A DNA stretch of 64,000 bases from HXMU1428-3 sp965215715 (GTDB lineage: Bacteria; Pseudomonadota; Alphaproteobacteria; Rhizobiales; HXMU1428-3). The stretch lies in the NCBI GenBank assembly GCA_965215715.1, contig OZ244129.1:1922001-1986000 (forward strand), given 5' to 3'. Shown piece by piece: positions 8,224 to 16,275 of the stretch. The notes under the pieces are model-generated. The model searched no databases and was not told where the DNA came from. It saw only the letters and a program-made list of their open reading frames with translations. The translations under genes and the position numbers were made by a program. Numbering within the stretch: the first letter of the stretch is position 1; every line of letters begins with the position of its first letter.

Positions 8224-9631
8224 ATTGCTCTCTGTATTTTTGTACGACCCGCAAAGCAATCATGTTGAGGGTCAGGGTGATTATGAAGAGCAGCAAGCCG
8301 AGCGCAAACGCTGCCAGAGTTTTGGCGGAATCGAATTCTTGGTCGCCAACCAGAAGGGTGACAATTTGAACGGTGACAGTGGTGACCGCCTCTAGTGGGT
8401 TGATGGTTAGATTGGCGGCAAGGCCGGCTGCCATAACCACAATCATGGTTTCACCAATGGCGCGGCTGATGGCCAGCAACATGGCAGAGACAATGCCGGG
8501 CAATGCTGCAGGCAGCACCACTTGGCGGATGGTTTCTGACTTTGTAGCCCCTAACCCATAAGATCCGTCACGCATCGCTTGGGGGACAGCATTGATCACA
8601 TCATCAGATAAAGAGGAGACCAGCGGAATGATCATAATGCCCATCACAAGGCCGGCGGCCAAGGCGCTTTCAGAAGACACGCTCAGACCAATGCCTTCGC
8701 CCCAGCCGCGAATGAGCGGGGCAACGGTTAGGGCGGCGAAAAAGCCATACACCACGGTTGGGATGCCGGCTAGAATTTCTAAAAGTGGTTTGGCCACAGC
8801 GCGAAACTTTGGGCTGGCATAATCTGATAGGTAAATGGCTGACATGAGGCCGATGGGGCCGGCAACCAACATGGCGATAAAGGTAATCAGTAGTGTGCCT
8901 GCTAACAGCGGAATGGCGCCAAAGGAGCCTTCAGAGCTAACCTGGCCAGGGCGGATAGATGTTTGCGGGCTCCAATGCATGCCAAATAAAAATTCATTGA
9001 CCGGCACTTTTTGGAAAAAGCGCAAGCTTTCAAACACCAGTGAGAGAACAATGCCAATGGTGGTTAATATGGCTAGAATAGAAAAGATGATCAGGATGGT
9101 TTTTACAATGACTTCCACCCTGTTTCGCGCGCGTAATCTGGGGCTGACGCTACGATAAGCCTGGCCGCCAAACAATAAGGCAAGGCCAAGGGCACCAAGC
9201 CATTTTATCGTGCTGCCGGTTTGGGTTAAAGAGTTGAGATAGGCGCTGGCTTGGGTGATTGTCTCAGAGGTTTTTGAAGTGATGTTGCCGTGGGTTAAGG
9301 CAAACACATTGTTGATAAAATTCTTCTTCTCAAAGTCTGACAAGGTTGCCAGATGACTTTGATACTTGCTTTCTATCATTGATTGATAAATGGCCGGGGC
9401 TGCCAAATTGTATATGATCAAGACAATGATGGCGGGCAATAAAATGGCCAAGAACACATAAGCGGCATTATAAAAGGGTAATGAGTGAACCTCTCGCCCA
9501 TGACTTTCATAAAATTTAGACGCTTTGGCGCGCGTAATAAAAAAGGCGCCCAGCGCAATCATGCACACAATGCCTAGCGGGGAAAAAACAAACGAAGCGA
9601 TGCTCGACATAAAATCCATTAGAAACTGCAT
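8216..9631 (-). CDS. pstC: phosphate ABC transporter permease PstC, extended form
   Basis: This membrane protein of 471 residues is the partner of PstA in the phosphate channel. The permease core begins near residue 215 (FGAIPLLAGTLLITFIAML) and includes DGSYGLGATKSETIRQVVLP, the coupling loop to PstB. The first 200 residues carry extra helices (LGIVCMIALGAFFI, then FLAILLPAIIVLIIYNLAAP) and a soluble loop, making it longer than the roughly 320-residue E. coli form. It is translationally coupled to pstA, whose start lies inside its end. Confidence 0.95.
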   Translation of the reverse strand: MQFLMDFMSSIASFVFSPLGIVCMIALGAFFITRAKASKFYESHGREVHSLPFYNAAYVFLAILLPAIIVLIIYNLAAPAIYQSMIESKYQSHLATLSDFEKKNFINNVFALTHGNITSKTSETITQASAYLNSLTQTGSTIKWLGALGLALLFGGQAYRSVSPRLRARNRVEVIVKTILIIFSILAILTTIGIVLSLVFESLRFFQKVPVNEFLFGMHWSPQTSIRPGQVSSEGSFGAIPLLAGTLLITFIAMLVAGPIGLMSAIYLSDYASPKFRAVAKPLLEILAGIPTVVYGFFAALTVAPLIRGWGEGIGLSVSSESALAAGLVMGIMIIPLVSSLSDDVINAVPQAMRDGSYGLGATKSETIRQVVLPAALPGIVSAMLLAISRAIGETMIVVMAAGLAANLTINPLEAVTTVTVQIVTLLVGDQEFDSAKTLAAFALGLLLFIITLTLNMIALRVVQKYREQYE

Positions 9632-9721
9632 GAATTTGCTTCCCTTAAATTATTCACAGCGTTTTTTATCCGCTTTAAATAGCTGCCCCTACTTGAGCCG
9701 ATATTTACAATGGATAAAGTT

Positions 9722-9751
9722 TGGTGGCCCTAGACTTTGCCAGGGCCACCA
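9722..9751 (-). terminator. intercistronic stem-loop after pstS
   Basis: Read on the minus strand, TGGTGGCCCT and AGGGCCACCA make a perfect 10-bp stem around a 10-base loop, five bases past the pstS stop. No clear U-run follows, so it is more likely a partial terminator or mRNA-protecting hairpin. Such a structure would allow more PstS than PstC, PstA or PstB. Confidence 0.7.
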
Positions 9752-9756
9752 GATTT

Positions 9757-10890
9757 TTATTTTGATGACATTTTCAAAGGTGTTAGAGATTTAACATCTT
9801 TAGCATATTTTTCACGCCCCTCTTCTGACAGAGGAATGAGACCTTTATCAACAAGATAGCCATCTTCGCCCCAGGCTTTGTCTGCTGTAAATTCAGAGGC
9901 ATATTGCGCAAGGCCTGGTACTGTGCCGACATGTTCTTTCTTGATGTAGAAGAAAAGTGAGCGAGACACGCCGTATTTACCATCAGCGATGTTTTCAAAT
10001 GTTGGGCTTTGTCCATCAACCGTTGCGCCTTGGATTTTGTCAGCGTTTTGGTCAAGGAATGAGAACCCAAAGATGCCAATTGCGTTTGGATTGGCGTCTA
10101 GCTTTTGGATGATGAGGTTGTCATTTTCACCCGCTTCGATGTAATGGCCATCTTCGCGCATGGCATGAGCAATTCTTTGAAAGACTTTTTTGCCCTTTGC
10201 GATCTCTTGGCCATCTTTCATGTAATAGGCTTTGTCAAGATGCTTGACGCCAGCTTTATATGCATCTTCACCAGCTTTGGCTTTACGAAGAGCTTTTAGC
10301 CAGTCAAACTTCTTAGCACCGCCTTCCATGGCTAGCTCAACAAACGCATCGCGTGTGCCTGATGTTGGCGGAGGGCCTAGAACCTCAATTTTGGCATTTG
10401 GTAAAGACGCATCGATATCTGACCATTTTTTGTATGGGTTTTCGATCAATTTACCTGGGTTTTTTGGATCTGGAACATGCTTTGCTAAGGCTAAGAAAAT
10501 TGTTTTCTTCGTCAGCGCAAGCTTGCCTGTTTTCTTAGAATTTGCCAGCACGATGCCGTCAAAACCAATTTTCACTTCAATTGGTGTGACACCGTTTTGG
10601 GTGCATTTTTCAAATTCTTTTTGCTTAATGCGGCGCGATGCATTGGTTACATCTGGATGCTGCAAGCCAACGCCAGCGCAAAAAAGCTTCATGCCGCCGC
10701 CTGAACCGGTTGATTCTACAACGGGTGTTTTGAATTTTGGGTTTTTACCGAATTGCTCTGCAACCGCTGTTGCAAAAGGAAACACGGTTGAAGAACCAAC
10801 AATGCGGATTTGATCTCTGGCAAATGCTGAGCCTGAGAAAAGGCTGGCTGCAAGTGCTGTTGAGGCTGTAAGTGTTAAAATCTTTTTCAC
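9757..10890 (-). CDS. pstS: periplasmic phosphate-binding protein PstS
   Basis: PstS captures phosphate in the periplasm and delivers it to PstCA. The mature part starts RDQIRIVGSSTVFPFATAVA and includes ESTGSGGGMKLFC and PPTSGTRDAFVEL, phosphate-contacting segments of the family. The open frame extends to 10962, but AGGAG seven bases before a GTG at 10890 marks the real start. That start gives 377 residues with a clean signal peptide KKILTLTASTALAASLF ending in SAFA before RDQ. A triple Pho box lies about 125-155 bp upstream, and a hairpin follows the stop. Confidence 0.96.
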   Translation of the reverse strand: MKKILTLTASTALAASLFSGSAFARDQIRIVGSSTVFPFATAVAEQFGKNPKFKTPVVESTGSGGGMKLFCAGVGLQHPDVTNASRRIKQKEFEKCTQNGVTPIEVKIGFDGIVLANSKKTGKLALTKKTIFLALAKHVPDPKNPGKLIENPYKKWSDIDASLPNAKIEVLGPPPTSGTRDAFVELAMEGGAKKFDWLKALRKAKAGEDAYKAGVKHLDKAYYMKDGQEIAKGKKVFQRIAHAMREDGHYIEAGENDNLIIQKLDANPNAIGIFGFSFLDQNADKIQGATVDGQSPTFENIADGKYGVSRSLFFYIKKEHVGTVPGLAQYASEFTADKAWGEDGYLVDKGLIPLSEEGREKYAKDVKSLTPLKMSSK

Positions 10891-11013
10891 AGGGTGTCTC
10901 CTAAATAAAGACTTCATTTCATATACTTTGTTTGTCGCTTGATCTTTCTCTTGCGAACTCACTACATTTCTGCTCGATCAAGCTGTGGGCACCCTAGCGG
11001 GCCATATACAGAG

Positions 11014-11046
11014 TTTTATGACACTTTTGTAAAACAAATATGACAG
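11014..11046 (-). promoter_or_regulatory. Pho box (three 11-bp units) upstream of pstS
   Basis: On the minus strand three units follow at an exact 11-bp period: CTGTCATATTT, then GTTTTACAAAA, then GTGTCATAAAA. Units one and three match the alphaproteobacterial PhoB half-site (CTGTCAT followed by an A/T tract); the middle one is degenerate. The 11-bp spacing is that of PhoB dimers bound head to tail. It sits in the 256-bp phoR-pstS gap, and the operon ends with phoB, so PhoB probably activates pstS and its own synthesis. Confidence 0.8.
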
Positions 11047-11146
11047 ATTAACTTATTGAAAATAAATAATCTTTATGGAAATTTTTTCCACCTAATTTCC
11101 ATTTATGACGGGTTAGATAAATGGCTAAGGCAAGATGTGGAGGGAA

Positions 11147-12454
11147 TTAACCGCTGGGCAAAATAACGGAAAATGTTGAGCCCTGGCCTAGAGAAGAGCG
11201 AATTTTCAATTCCCCTCTGTGCTGGGTGATAATGTGTTTGGCAATGGCAAGGCCAAGGCCTGTGCCGCCCTTTTCGCGGCTTTGTTCAACATCAACCCGG
11301 TAAAATCGCTCCGTTAATCTGGGGATATGGACAGGGTCTATGCCGATGCCGTGATCTTGCACCTCAACACAAACTTTATTTGGCCCTCTTTTTTCAACCC
11401 TGATCTGAATTGTGTTGTCCTTTTTGGTGTCCGATTGGCCGTATTTAATGGCGTTGTGCACCAGGTTTTGAAACACTTGTGCGAGTTCATCTTGATTGCC
11501 AATGACATAAATCTGTTCCGATGAGGGCTCTAGATCAAGGGTTATATTTTGCGTTTTGGCCAGCGGGGCCAGAATGTCAACGGTGGAACGCAGAATGGTG
11601 GTTATCTCAACCTTGTCTTGAGGGTGTTTGTGCGCGTTCATTTCAATGCGGCTTAAGGACAATAAATCGTCGATCAACCCCGTCATTCTTTTGCCTTGGG
11701 TTGCCATAACACCTAAAAATTTCTCGCGGGCTGCTTCATCATCACGGGCTGGGCCTTGCAGGGTTTCGATAAACCCAAGCAGCGAAGCCAGAGGGGTTCT
11801 TAATTCATGGCTGGCATTGGCAATAAAGTCGGCGCGCATACGGTTGAGGCGCTCTTGTTCGGTTAAATCATAAAAATGGATGATGATTGCCGGATCGTGA
11901 TTGTTGTGTTTTTTGACCTTGCTTGTCTTATCAACAATCGATGAGATCTGCACAGTAAACTGCCTGGCTATTGGCACGCGTTCTGTTAATTGGATTTTTT
12001 GAGCGGTTTGATTGCCCGCGACCATGGTTATGGCCTCTAAAAAATCAGGTGTGCGAATGATGGCGGAAATGTCTTGGCCCGTTTGATTGATGTTAAATAA
12101 CAGCCGGGCTTGTTCATTGGCAAACAGCAACGTGTTGGCCCTGGTTAGGATCATTATGGGATTGGGCAAGGCTTCTATTAACAGAGATAGATTTTGGTTC
12201 TCATTAGATGAGGACCTTTTGGACTTTACTTTTTTGTTTCTTTGCAAGTGACGCTGGTCTTCTTCATATGGCAGGTCCATTAATGTGAAACAGAGCACCA
12301 ATAACACAAATAAGAAAACCGCGTTCTTCCCCCCCCAATCGGTCACATTGATCAGGACCACCAAACCGATGGCTATGGCCAGCAAATAGTGCCATGTCAT
12401 TTTCAAGCGCCAAAAAGCGCGCAGGAGAACGTTTGTTAGGTGGTTTTTATTCAT
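11147..12454 (-). CDS. phoR: phosphate regulon sensor histidine kinase PhoR
   Basis: This 435-residue kinase phosphorylates PhoB under phosphate limitation. Two hydrophobic helices lie in residues 20-62 with almost no periplasmic loop, as in other PhoR proteins that sense through PstSCAB-PhoU. A PAS region spans about 85-195. The HisKA motif is FIANASHELRTPLASLLGF, and the ATPase domain has the N box LVHNAIKYG and G boxes DHGIGI and GGTGLGLAIAKHI. It starts the phosphate operon. A weak ribosome site (AAGAA) precedes the ATG at 12454. Confidence 0.93.
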   Translation of the reverse strand: MNKNHLTNVLLRAFWRLKMTWHYLLAIAIGLVVLINVTDWGGKNAVFLFVLLVLCFTLMDLPYEEDQRHLQRNKKVKSKRSSSNENQNLSLLIEALPNPIMILTRANTLLFANEQARLLFNINQTGQDISAIIRTPDFLEAITMVAGNQTAQKIQLTERVPIARQFTVQISSIVDKTSKVKKHNNHDPAIIIHFYDLTEQERLNRMRADFIANASHELRTPLASLLGFIETLQGPARDDEAAREKFLGVMATQGKRMTGLIDDLLSLSRIEMNAHKHPQDKVEITTILRSTVDILAPLAKTQNITLDLEPSSEQIYVIGNQDELAQVFQNLVHNAIKYGQSDTKKDNTIQIRVEKRGPNKVCVEVQDHGIGIDPVHIPRLTERFYRVDVEQSREKGGTGLGLAIAKHIITQHRGELKIRSSLGQGSTFSVILPSG

Positions 12455-12552
12455 TTTCTTGTTGCTAATTGGCCATTTGGGAAGGGTTATAGGACAAAAT
12501 GTGAAGACTTAATAGTCTGTTTGTTGTTTACGACGGAAATCACTTATTTCGT

Positions 12553-12585
12553 TTTTATGACATTTTGCTATCTTTGCTATGATTA
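12553..12585 (-). promoter_or_regulatory. possible Pho box upstream of phoR
   Basis: On the minus strand TAATCATAGCA, AAGATAGCAAA and ATGTCATAAAA follow at 11-bp period, about 100-130 bp before phoR. Only the third unit is a good PhoB half-site; the first shares TCATA and the second is poor. The geometry matches the strong box before pstS, but the sequence alone is weak. Confidence 0.33.
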
Positions 12586-12765
12586 GAACATGTCACTTTA
12601 TATTGAATTCAAAGGCATGCTCTATCTTTTTTCTGCGTGTCTCTCTTAATGGGCACTTTAGGATGCCCACCAGCATCCGCGCTATCTTAATGGCACTTTA
12701 GGATGCCCACCGGCATCCGCGCTATTTCAAAACCGGTGACCACTTTTGTGCGACGCGCATAATTC
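12586..12765. repeat. interspersed repeat element upstream of ppk2
   Basis: This fills most of the 343-bp gap between phoR and ppk2. It begins with a segment ending in CATGCT (12586-12621) that is 29/36 identical to one directly after ppk2 (13667-13702). It then holds a tandem duplication (listed separately) and ends with CAAAACCGGTGACCACTTTT near 12728-12747 and GCGACGCGCAT. The last part resembles a family of intergenic repeats common in Rhizobiales genomes (from memory). Confidence 0.6.
12645..12725. repeat. tandem duplication, 41 bp + 40 bp
   Basis: Copy one (12645-12685) and copy two (12686-12725) both read CTTAATGGCACTTTAGG, GATGCCCACC, then AGCATCCGCGCTAT or GGCATCCGCGCTAT. They differ by one inserted G and one A/G change. 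Each contains GGATGCCCACC.GGCATCC, a short inverted repeat that could fold as a hairpin. Confidence 0.9.
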
Positions 12766-12797
12766 GACAATTGAAAGCCAAGCTATTGGGGGCATTT

Positions 12798-13667
12798 ATG
12801 AGTGATCTGGACCGCGAGAAAGCAATTTCCAACTTTGATCTGGCAAATAAAGAACTGGACCCTTGGATTAAAGATAATGCGCTGACCAGTGGCAATTACC
12901 CTTACAAGAAAAAGATGAAGCGAAGGCTTTATGAAAAACAACTGCACCTGCTGCAAATTGAATTGTTAAAATTGCAGCACTCTTTGGCCAACTCTGGTGA
13001 GCGGGTGGTGATTGTGTTTGAAGGGCGTGATACGGCCGGCAAAGGGGGCACCATTTCCCGGTTTAGACAACACTTAAATCCGCGCCATGCCCATGTGGTG
13101 GCGCTGGCAAAACCAACGGAGATTGAGCGCGGGCAATGGTATTTTCAACGCTATATCGCCCATTTGCCAACGGCTGGTGACATGGCCTTTTTTGATCGCT
13201 CTTGGTACAACCGGGCGGGCGTGGAACCGGTGATGGGGTTTTGCTCTGATGCCCAGCACCGCGCTTTTTTGCAAGAAGCACCGGCCTTTGAAGAGCGGTT
13301 GGTCAATGATGGCATTCATCTGATTAAAATTTGGCTGACCATTGGGCAAGAAATGCAACTGCAACGTTTGTATAAACGCCAACATGATCCGCTGAAACAC
13401 TGGAAGATCTCCCCCATTGATTTAAAAGCCATTGATAAGTGGGAGGCTTACACTGATGTTAAAGAACAGATGTTTAAAGCAACGCATCACCCCAAAACTC
13501 CATGGACGGTGATTTTATCAAATGACAAAAAGCGGGCGCGGATTGGCGCTATGCAACTGGTGTTAAATCAGTTGGATTATGAAAACAAAGATGCTTCCAT
13601 TGCTTGTCCGCCTGATGAAAAGATTGTTGGACAACGCGATGAGCTTTTTTACAACCGGGATATTTAG
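12798..13667 (+). CDS. ppk2: polyphosphate kinase 2 (PPK2 family)
   Basis: PPK2 enzymes transfer phosphate between polyphosphate and nucleotides, mostly making GTP or ATP from the diphosphates. The 289-residue protein has Walker A FEGRDTAGKGGTISRF, the lid-type segment FFDRSWYNRAGVEPVMGF with Walker B, and KWEAYTDVKEQMF, typical of one-domain class I PPK2. An upstream in-frame start at 12771 is rejected because GGGGG five bases before the ATG at 12798 gives a better site. It stands beside and divergent from the phosphate operon, which fits storage of imported phosphate. Related repeats flank both ends. Confidence 0.93.
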   Translation: MSDLDREKAISNFDLANKELDPWIKDNALTSGNYPYKKKMKRRLYEKQLHLLQIELLKLQHSLANSGERVVIVFEGRDTAGKGGTISRFRQHLNPRHAHVVALAKPTEIERGQWYFQRYIAHLPTAGDMAFFDRSWYNRAGVEPVMGFCSDAQHRAFLQEAPAFEERLVNDGIHLIKIWLTIGQEMQLQRLYKRQHDPLKHWKISPIDLKAIDKWEAYTDVKEQMFKATHHPKTPWTVILSNDKKRARIGAMQLVLNQLDYENKDASIACPPDEKIVGQRDELFYNRDI

Positions 13668-13726
13668 AGCATGTCTGTTTATTTTAAATGCAAAGCCATG
13701 CTATTCCAAAACTGGGCGCGCTAATC
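13667..13726. repeat. interspersed repeat element downstream of ppk2
   Basis: Starting at the last base of the ppk2 stop, this segment has AGCATGTC and GCCATGCT at its ends and 29/36 identity to 12586-12621. It continues with ATTCCAAAACTGG then GCGCGCTAAT, a shortened version of the end of the upstream element. The middle CGGTGACCACTTTTGTGCGAC part is missing here. Confidence 0.55.
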
Positions 13727-14338
13727 TGCTTTACACTTATTGAAGGTCCCTGGAACTTGTTCGCCAACTGAACAGATGATGCCGCCCCATTGATAGCCTG
13801 TGCGGCCCTGGAACTGGATTTTGAACCATGGGAAACTATTTGATTGGACGGTGGTGGGCTCTAGCAAGGTCACCCACTCGCCCTGTTTAATGCTGCCTAG
13901 TTTGTCATACTTTGTCCCGGGCCCAGAACGCATAATCCCGCCCCAAGATTTGGCTTTGCGGGGATATGTAATGCCTGCGTTATAGCCCTCTCCGCGTGCA
14001 TTTTGTGCGACTTCCTTGCATTCGTCGTCTGTTTGACCTTGAGTGCCAACGAGTGCTGTTTTGCCTTTTACATGCAAAACCCAATTGCCGTTTGAATATT
14101 TGGCCCCTGAGCCTGAAGGCACATTATCAAGCGTAATGCGGGGCGAACTGTCATGGGATATAACAGCTATTGAGGTGGTATTGGTGTTGATATATTCAAC
14201 AATTAAAGGGATGCCCTCATTACAGGTATATTCAACTGTTTGGATGTCATTAGCACGGGCTTGGTTTAAAGAAAAAATCAAGGTCGTCAGAGCCAAGCTC
14301 ATGATTTTTAATGCATTTTTAAAGTTTTCATCGAACAT
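13721..14338 (-). CDS. exported MliC-type lysozyme-inhibitor domain fused to SH3b domain
   Basis: A signal peptide (IMSLALTTLIFSLNQARA, then NDIQ) precedes about 85 residues with the MliC pattern: VEYTCNEGIPLIVEYIN, then SGSGAKYSNGNWVLHVKGKT. MliC proteins block C-type lysozyme, and the conserved Ser and Lys of that SGxxY...K motif are present. Residues about 130-200 form a bacterial SH3 domain (GGIMRSGPGTKYDKLGSIKQ, then GRTGYQWGGIIC). It may therefore guard or bind the cell wall in the periplasm. Total length is 205 residues. It is a single gene between ppk2 and the MocR gene. AGGGA lies about eight bases before the ATG. The fold calls are by eye. Confidence 0.75.
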   Translation of the reverse strand: MFDENFKNALKIMSLALTTLIFSLNQARANDIQTVEYTCNEGIPLIVEYINTNTTSIAVISHDSSPRITLDNVPSGSGAKYSNGNWVLHVKGKTALVGTQGQTDDECKEVAQNARGEGYNAGITYPRKAKSWGGIMRSGPGTKYDKLGSIKQGEWVTLLEPTTVQSNSFPWFKIQFQGRTGYQWGGIICSVGEQVPGTFNKCKAD

Positions 14339-14480
14339 ACCTTAATCCCTACCTTACTGAATAATTGTTTTAGACGTATGTAAACAATTTTCACCCTTTT
14401 GGCCCAGAAAAAAATGACCTATGAGCTCTAATACTTTGTAATAATAGTTATAATTTGTCAGCTTCATAAATTTATTTCAT

Positions 14481-14553
14481 ACGTGGACCCATTAAAAACC
14501 TTGAAATTGGACTTATAATTGTTTTAAATCAAAGACAATGTATAGGTCCACGT
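14481..14553. promoter_or_regulatory. 9-bp inverted repeat, possible MocR operator
   Basis: ACGTGGACC (14481-14489) and GGTCCACGT (14545-14553) are exact inverted copies 55 bases apart, in the 264-bp gap before the MocR gene. The second arm sits inside GGTCCACGTGGA, itself a shorter palindrome. The spacing would suit looping by a dimeric regulator binding its own promoter. The regulator identity is inferred only from adjacency. Confidence 0.45.
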
Positions 14554-14602
14554 GGAAAATGCTGACCTGAACCCTATAAACACAATTTTATAGTGTATAA
14601 GA

Positions 14603-16225
14603 ATGTATAAGGCTGCAGAACCAACAGTGACGTTTATGCTCAATGTTCATGCTGAGCGCCCCTTACAGGCGCAATTGTTTGAGCAGATTAGAGCTATGAT
14701 TCACGATGGTCAGTTAAAGTCTGGCCAAGCGTTGCCTGCAACACGGGCGCTGAGTGAGCAACTGGGGGTTTCTCGCAATACTGTTGTTTTGGCTTATGAT
14801 CGTTTGCTCTCAGAAGGGTATATTGAAAGCAAACGCTCTATTGGTACGTTTGTGAGCCAGGCCATTCCTGATGATGGCATTTTGTTAAAAGAGCCGGTTA
14901 GTGATGCCCCTTTGGATGCTCTTGCTGATGAGGGTGGCGTTTCAACTGCACAATTTCTTGCTCAGCAACATCTGGCAGATCATGATTTTGACTTAGATGA
15001 GATGAAGTCAGACCGCCCGACTTCACTTGATTTGCAAACAGACACGCTTGATTTGGGCATCGACTTTTGCCCTGGATTGATCGATGCTGACCTTTTTCCC
15101 GTTGGCGCCTGGCGGCGGATTTATCATCGAAAATGTGCGCAGATTGAGCGATATCTCAATCATGTTGACCCACAAGGTCTTTATGAATTGCGCCGGGCGA
15201 TTGCGGACCATTTGGGCCCTGCCCGCGGCATTATTAGCCGTGCGCAAGACATTGTTGTGACAACAAGTGTGCAAGATGCACGCGCATTATTAAGTCAGTT
15301 ATTGCTGCATTTACCAGGACAAAGCCAAGACAAATCTCATGTGATCATGGAAAGCCCGGGGCCTGCTGGGGTGGCCGAATTGGCGCACCAGGCTAAAGCT
15401 GAGCTTATCGCCATTGAGGTCGATGAAGAGGGCTTGCGTACGGATTTGCTGGCGAAAATCAAACAAGATTCTTTAAGGGGCATGATTTATGTGTGTCCAG
15501 GGCAACATTTTCCCTTGGGGCTCAGCCTGTCTTTACAGCGCCGGATTGAGCTTTTGGAATGGGCGCACACTTCAGGCCTGATGGTGGTGGAAGATGAAAG
15601 CGATAGTGATTTTTGTTTTTCTGGTGCCCCGCTGACAGCGCTTAAGGGCTTGGACAATCATGATGATGTGATTTATTTGGGCGGGTTTGAAAAGACCATG
15701 GGGCCAGCTTTGGGGTTGGGCTTTTTGGTTTTGCCGCGCCCACTTATAAAAGTGGCTAACATGATCCGTAAAACTGCGCTTTCAGGCCCCTCTAACCTTG
15801 AACAAGCCTCAATGGCAGAGTTTTTAGAAAGTGGGGCTTATGATCGCCATTTGCGTAAATGCGTTAAAAGAGCTAAAGAAAAGCGCGATATTTTAGTACA
15901 AGCGCTTCACTCTCATTTTGGGGATACCTCTTTGGTGAACTCGCAAGGCGGTTTGCAACTTGGCTGGCCTGTTCCTGACAGGTTTGGTTCGGCTGAAAAA
16001 ATCGCTGATCAGGCCCTGTCAGAGTGTCAATTAAAGCTGTATCCGCTTGGAACGGGTGGATCCTATTTAGAGGACAAAACGTTAAAAGTTGCCGGTAAAA
16101 AGGCGCGCCAAATTTTAATTTTTGGGTTTGGCGCCCTGTCTGTCTCTGAAATTAATCAAGGTGTTGAACGATTAGCCCTGTTGTTAAACGGGGCGCTAAA
16201 ACCCAAAGCTGGTCGCAAGGCGTGA
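14603..16225 (+). CDS. MocR/GabR-family PLP-dependent transcriptional regulator
   Basis: The N-terminal GntR winged helix (RPLQAQLFEQIRAMIHDGQL, then LPATRALSEQLGVSRNTV) is followed by a type I aminotransferase-like domain (residues about 140-530). The predicted PLP lysine is in YLGGFEKTMGPALGLGF. At 540 residues it is longer than GabR (about 480) because of an acidic linker near residues 90-140. It precedes the ccm-hemA cluster in the same direction by 50 bp; hemA is also PLP-dependent, so control of heme or amino-acid metabolism is possible but unproven. No strong ribosome site marks the start, and the Met at residue 12 is an alternative. Confidence 0.85.
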   Translation: MYKAAEPTVTFMLNVHAERPLQAQLFEQIRAMIHDGQLKSGQALPATRALSEQLGVSRNTVVLAYDRLLSEGYIESKRSIGTFVSQAIPDDGILLKEPVSDAPLDALADEGGVSTAQFLAQQHLADHDFDLDEMKSDRPTSLDLQTDTLDLGIDFCPGLIDADLFPVGAWRRIYHRKCAQIERYLNHVDPQGLYELRRAIADHLGPARGIISRAQDIVVTTSVQDARALLSQLLLHLPGQSQDKSHVIMESPGPAGVAELAHQAKAELIAIEVDEEGLRTDLLAKIKQDSLRGMIYVCPGQHFPLGLSLSLQRRIELLEWAHTSGLMVVEDESDSDFCFSGAPLTALKGLDNHDDVIYLGGFEKTMGPALGLGFLVLPRPLIKVANMIRKTALSGPSNLEQASMAEFLESGAYDRHLRKCVKRAKEKRDILVQALHSHFGDTSLVNSQGGLQLGWPVPDRFGSAEKIADQALSECQLKLYPLGTGGSYLEDKTLKVAGKKARQILIFGFGALSVSEINQGVERLALLLNGALKPKAGRKA

Positions 16226-16275
16226 GCCCTGTGAGATCTTGAAGGATATAAACTTATGAGTGTGGGAGTGAAATT

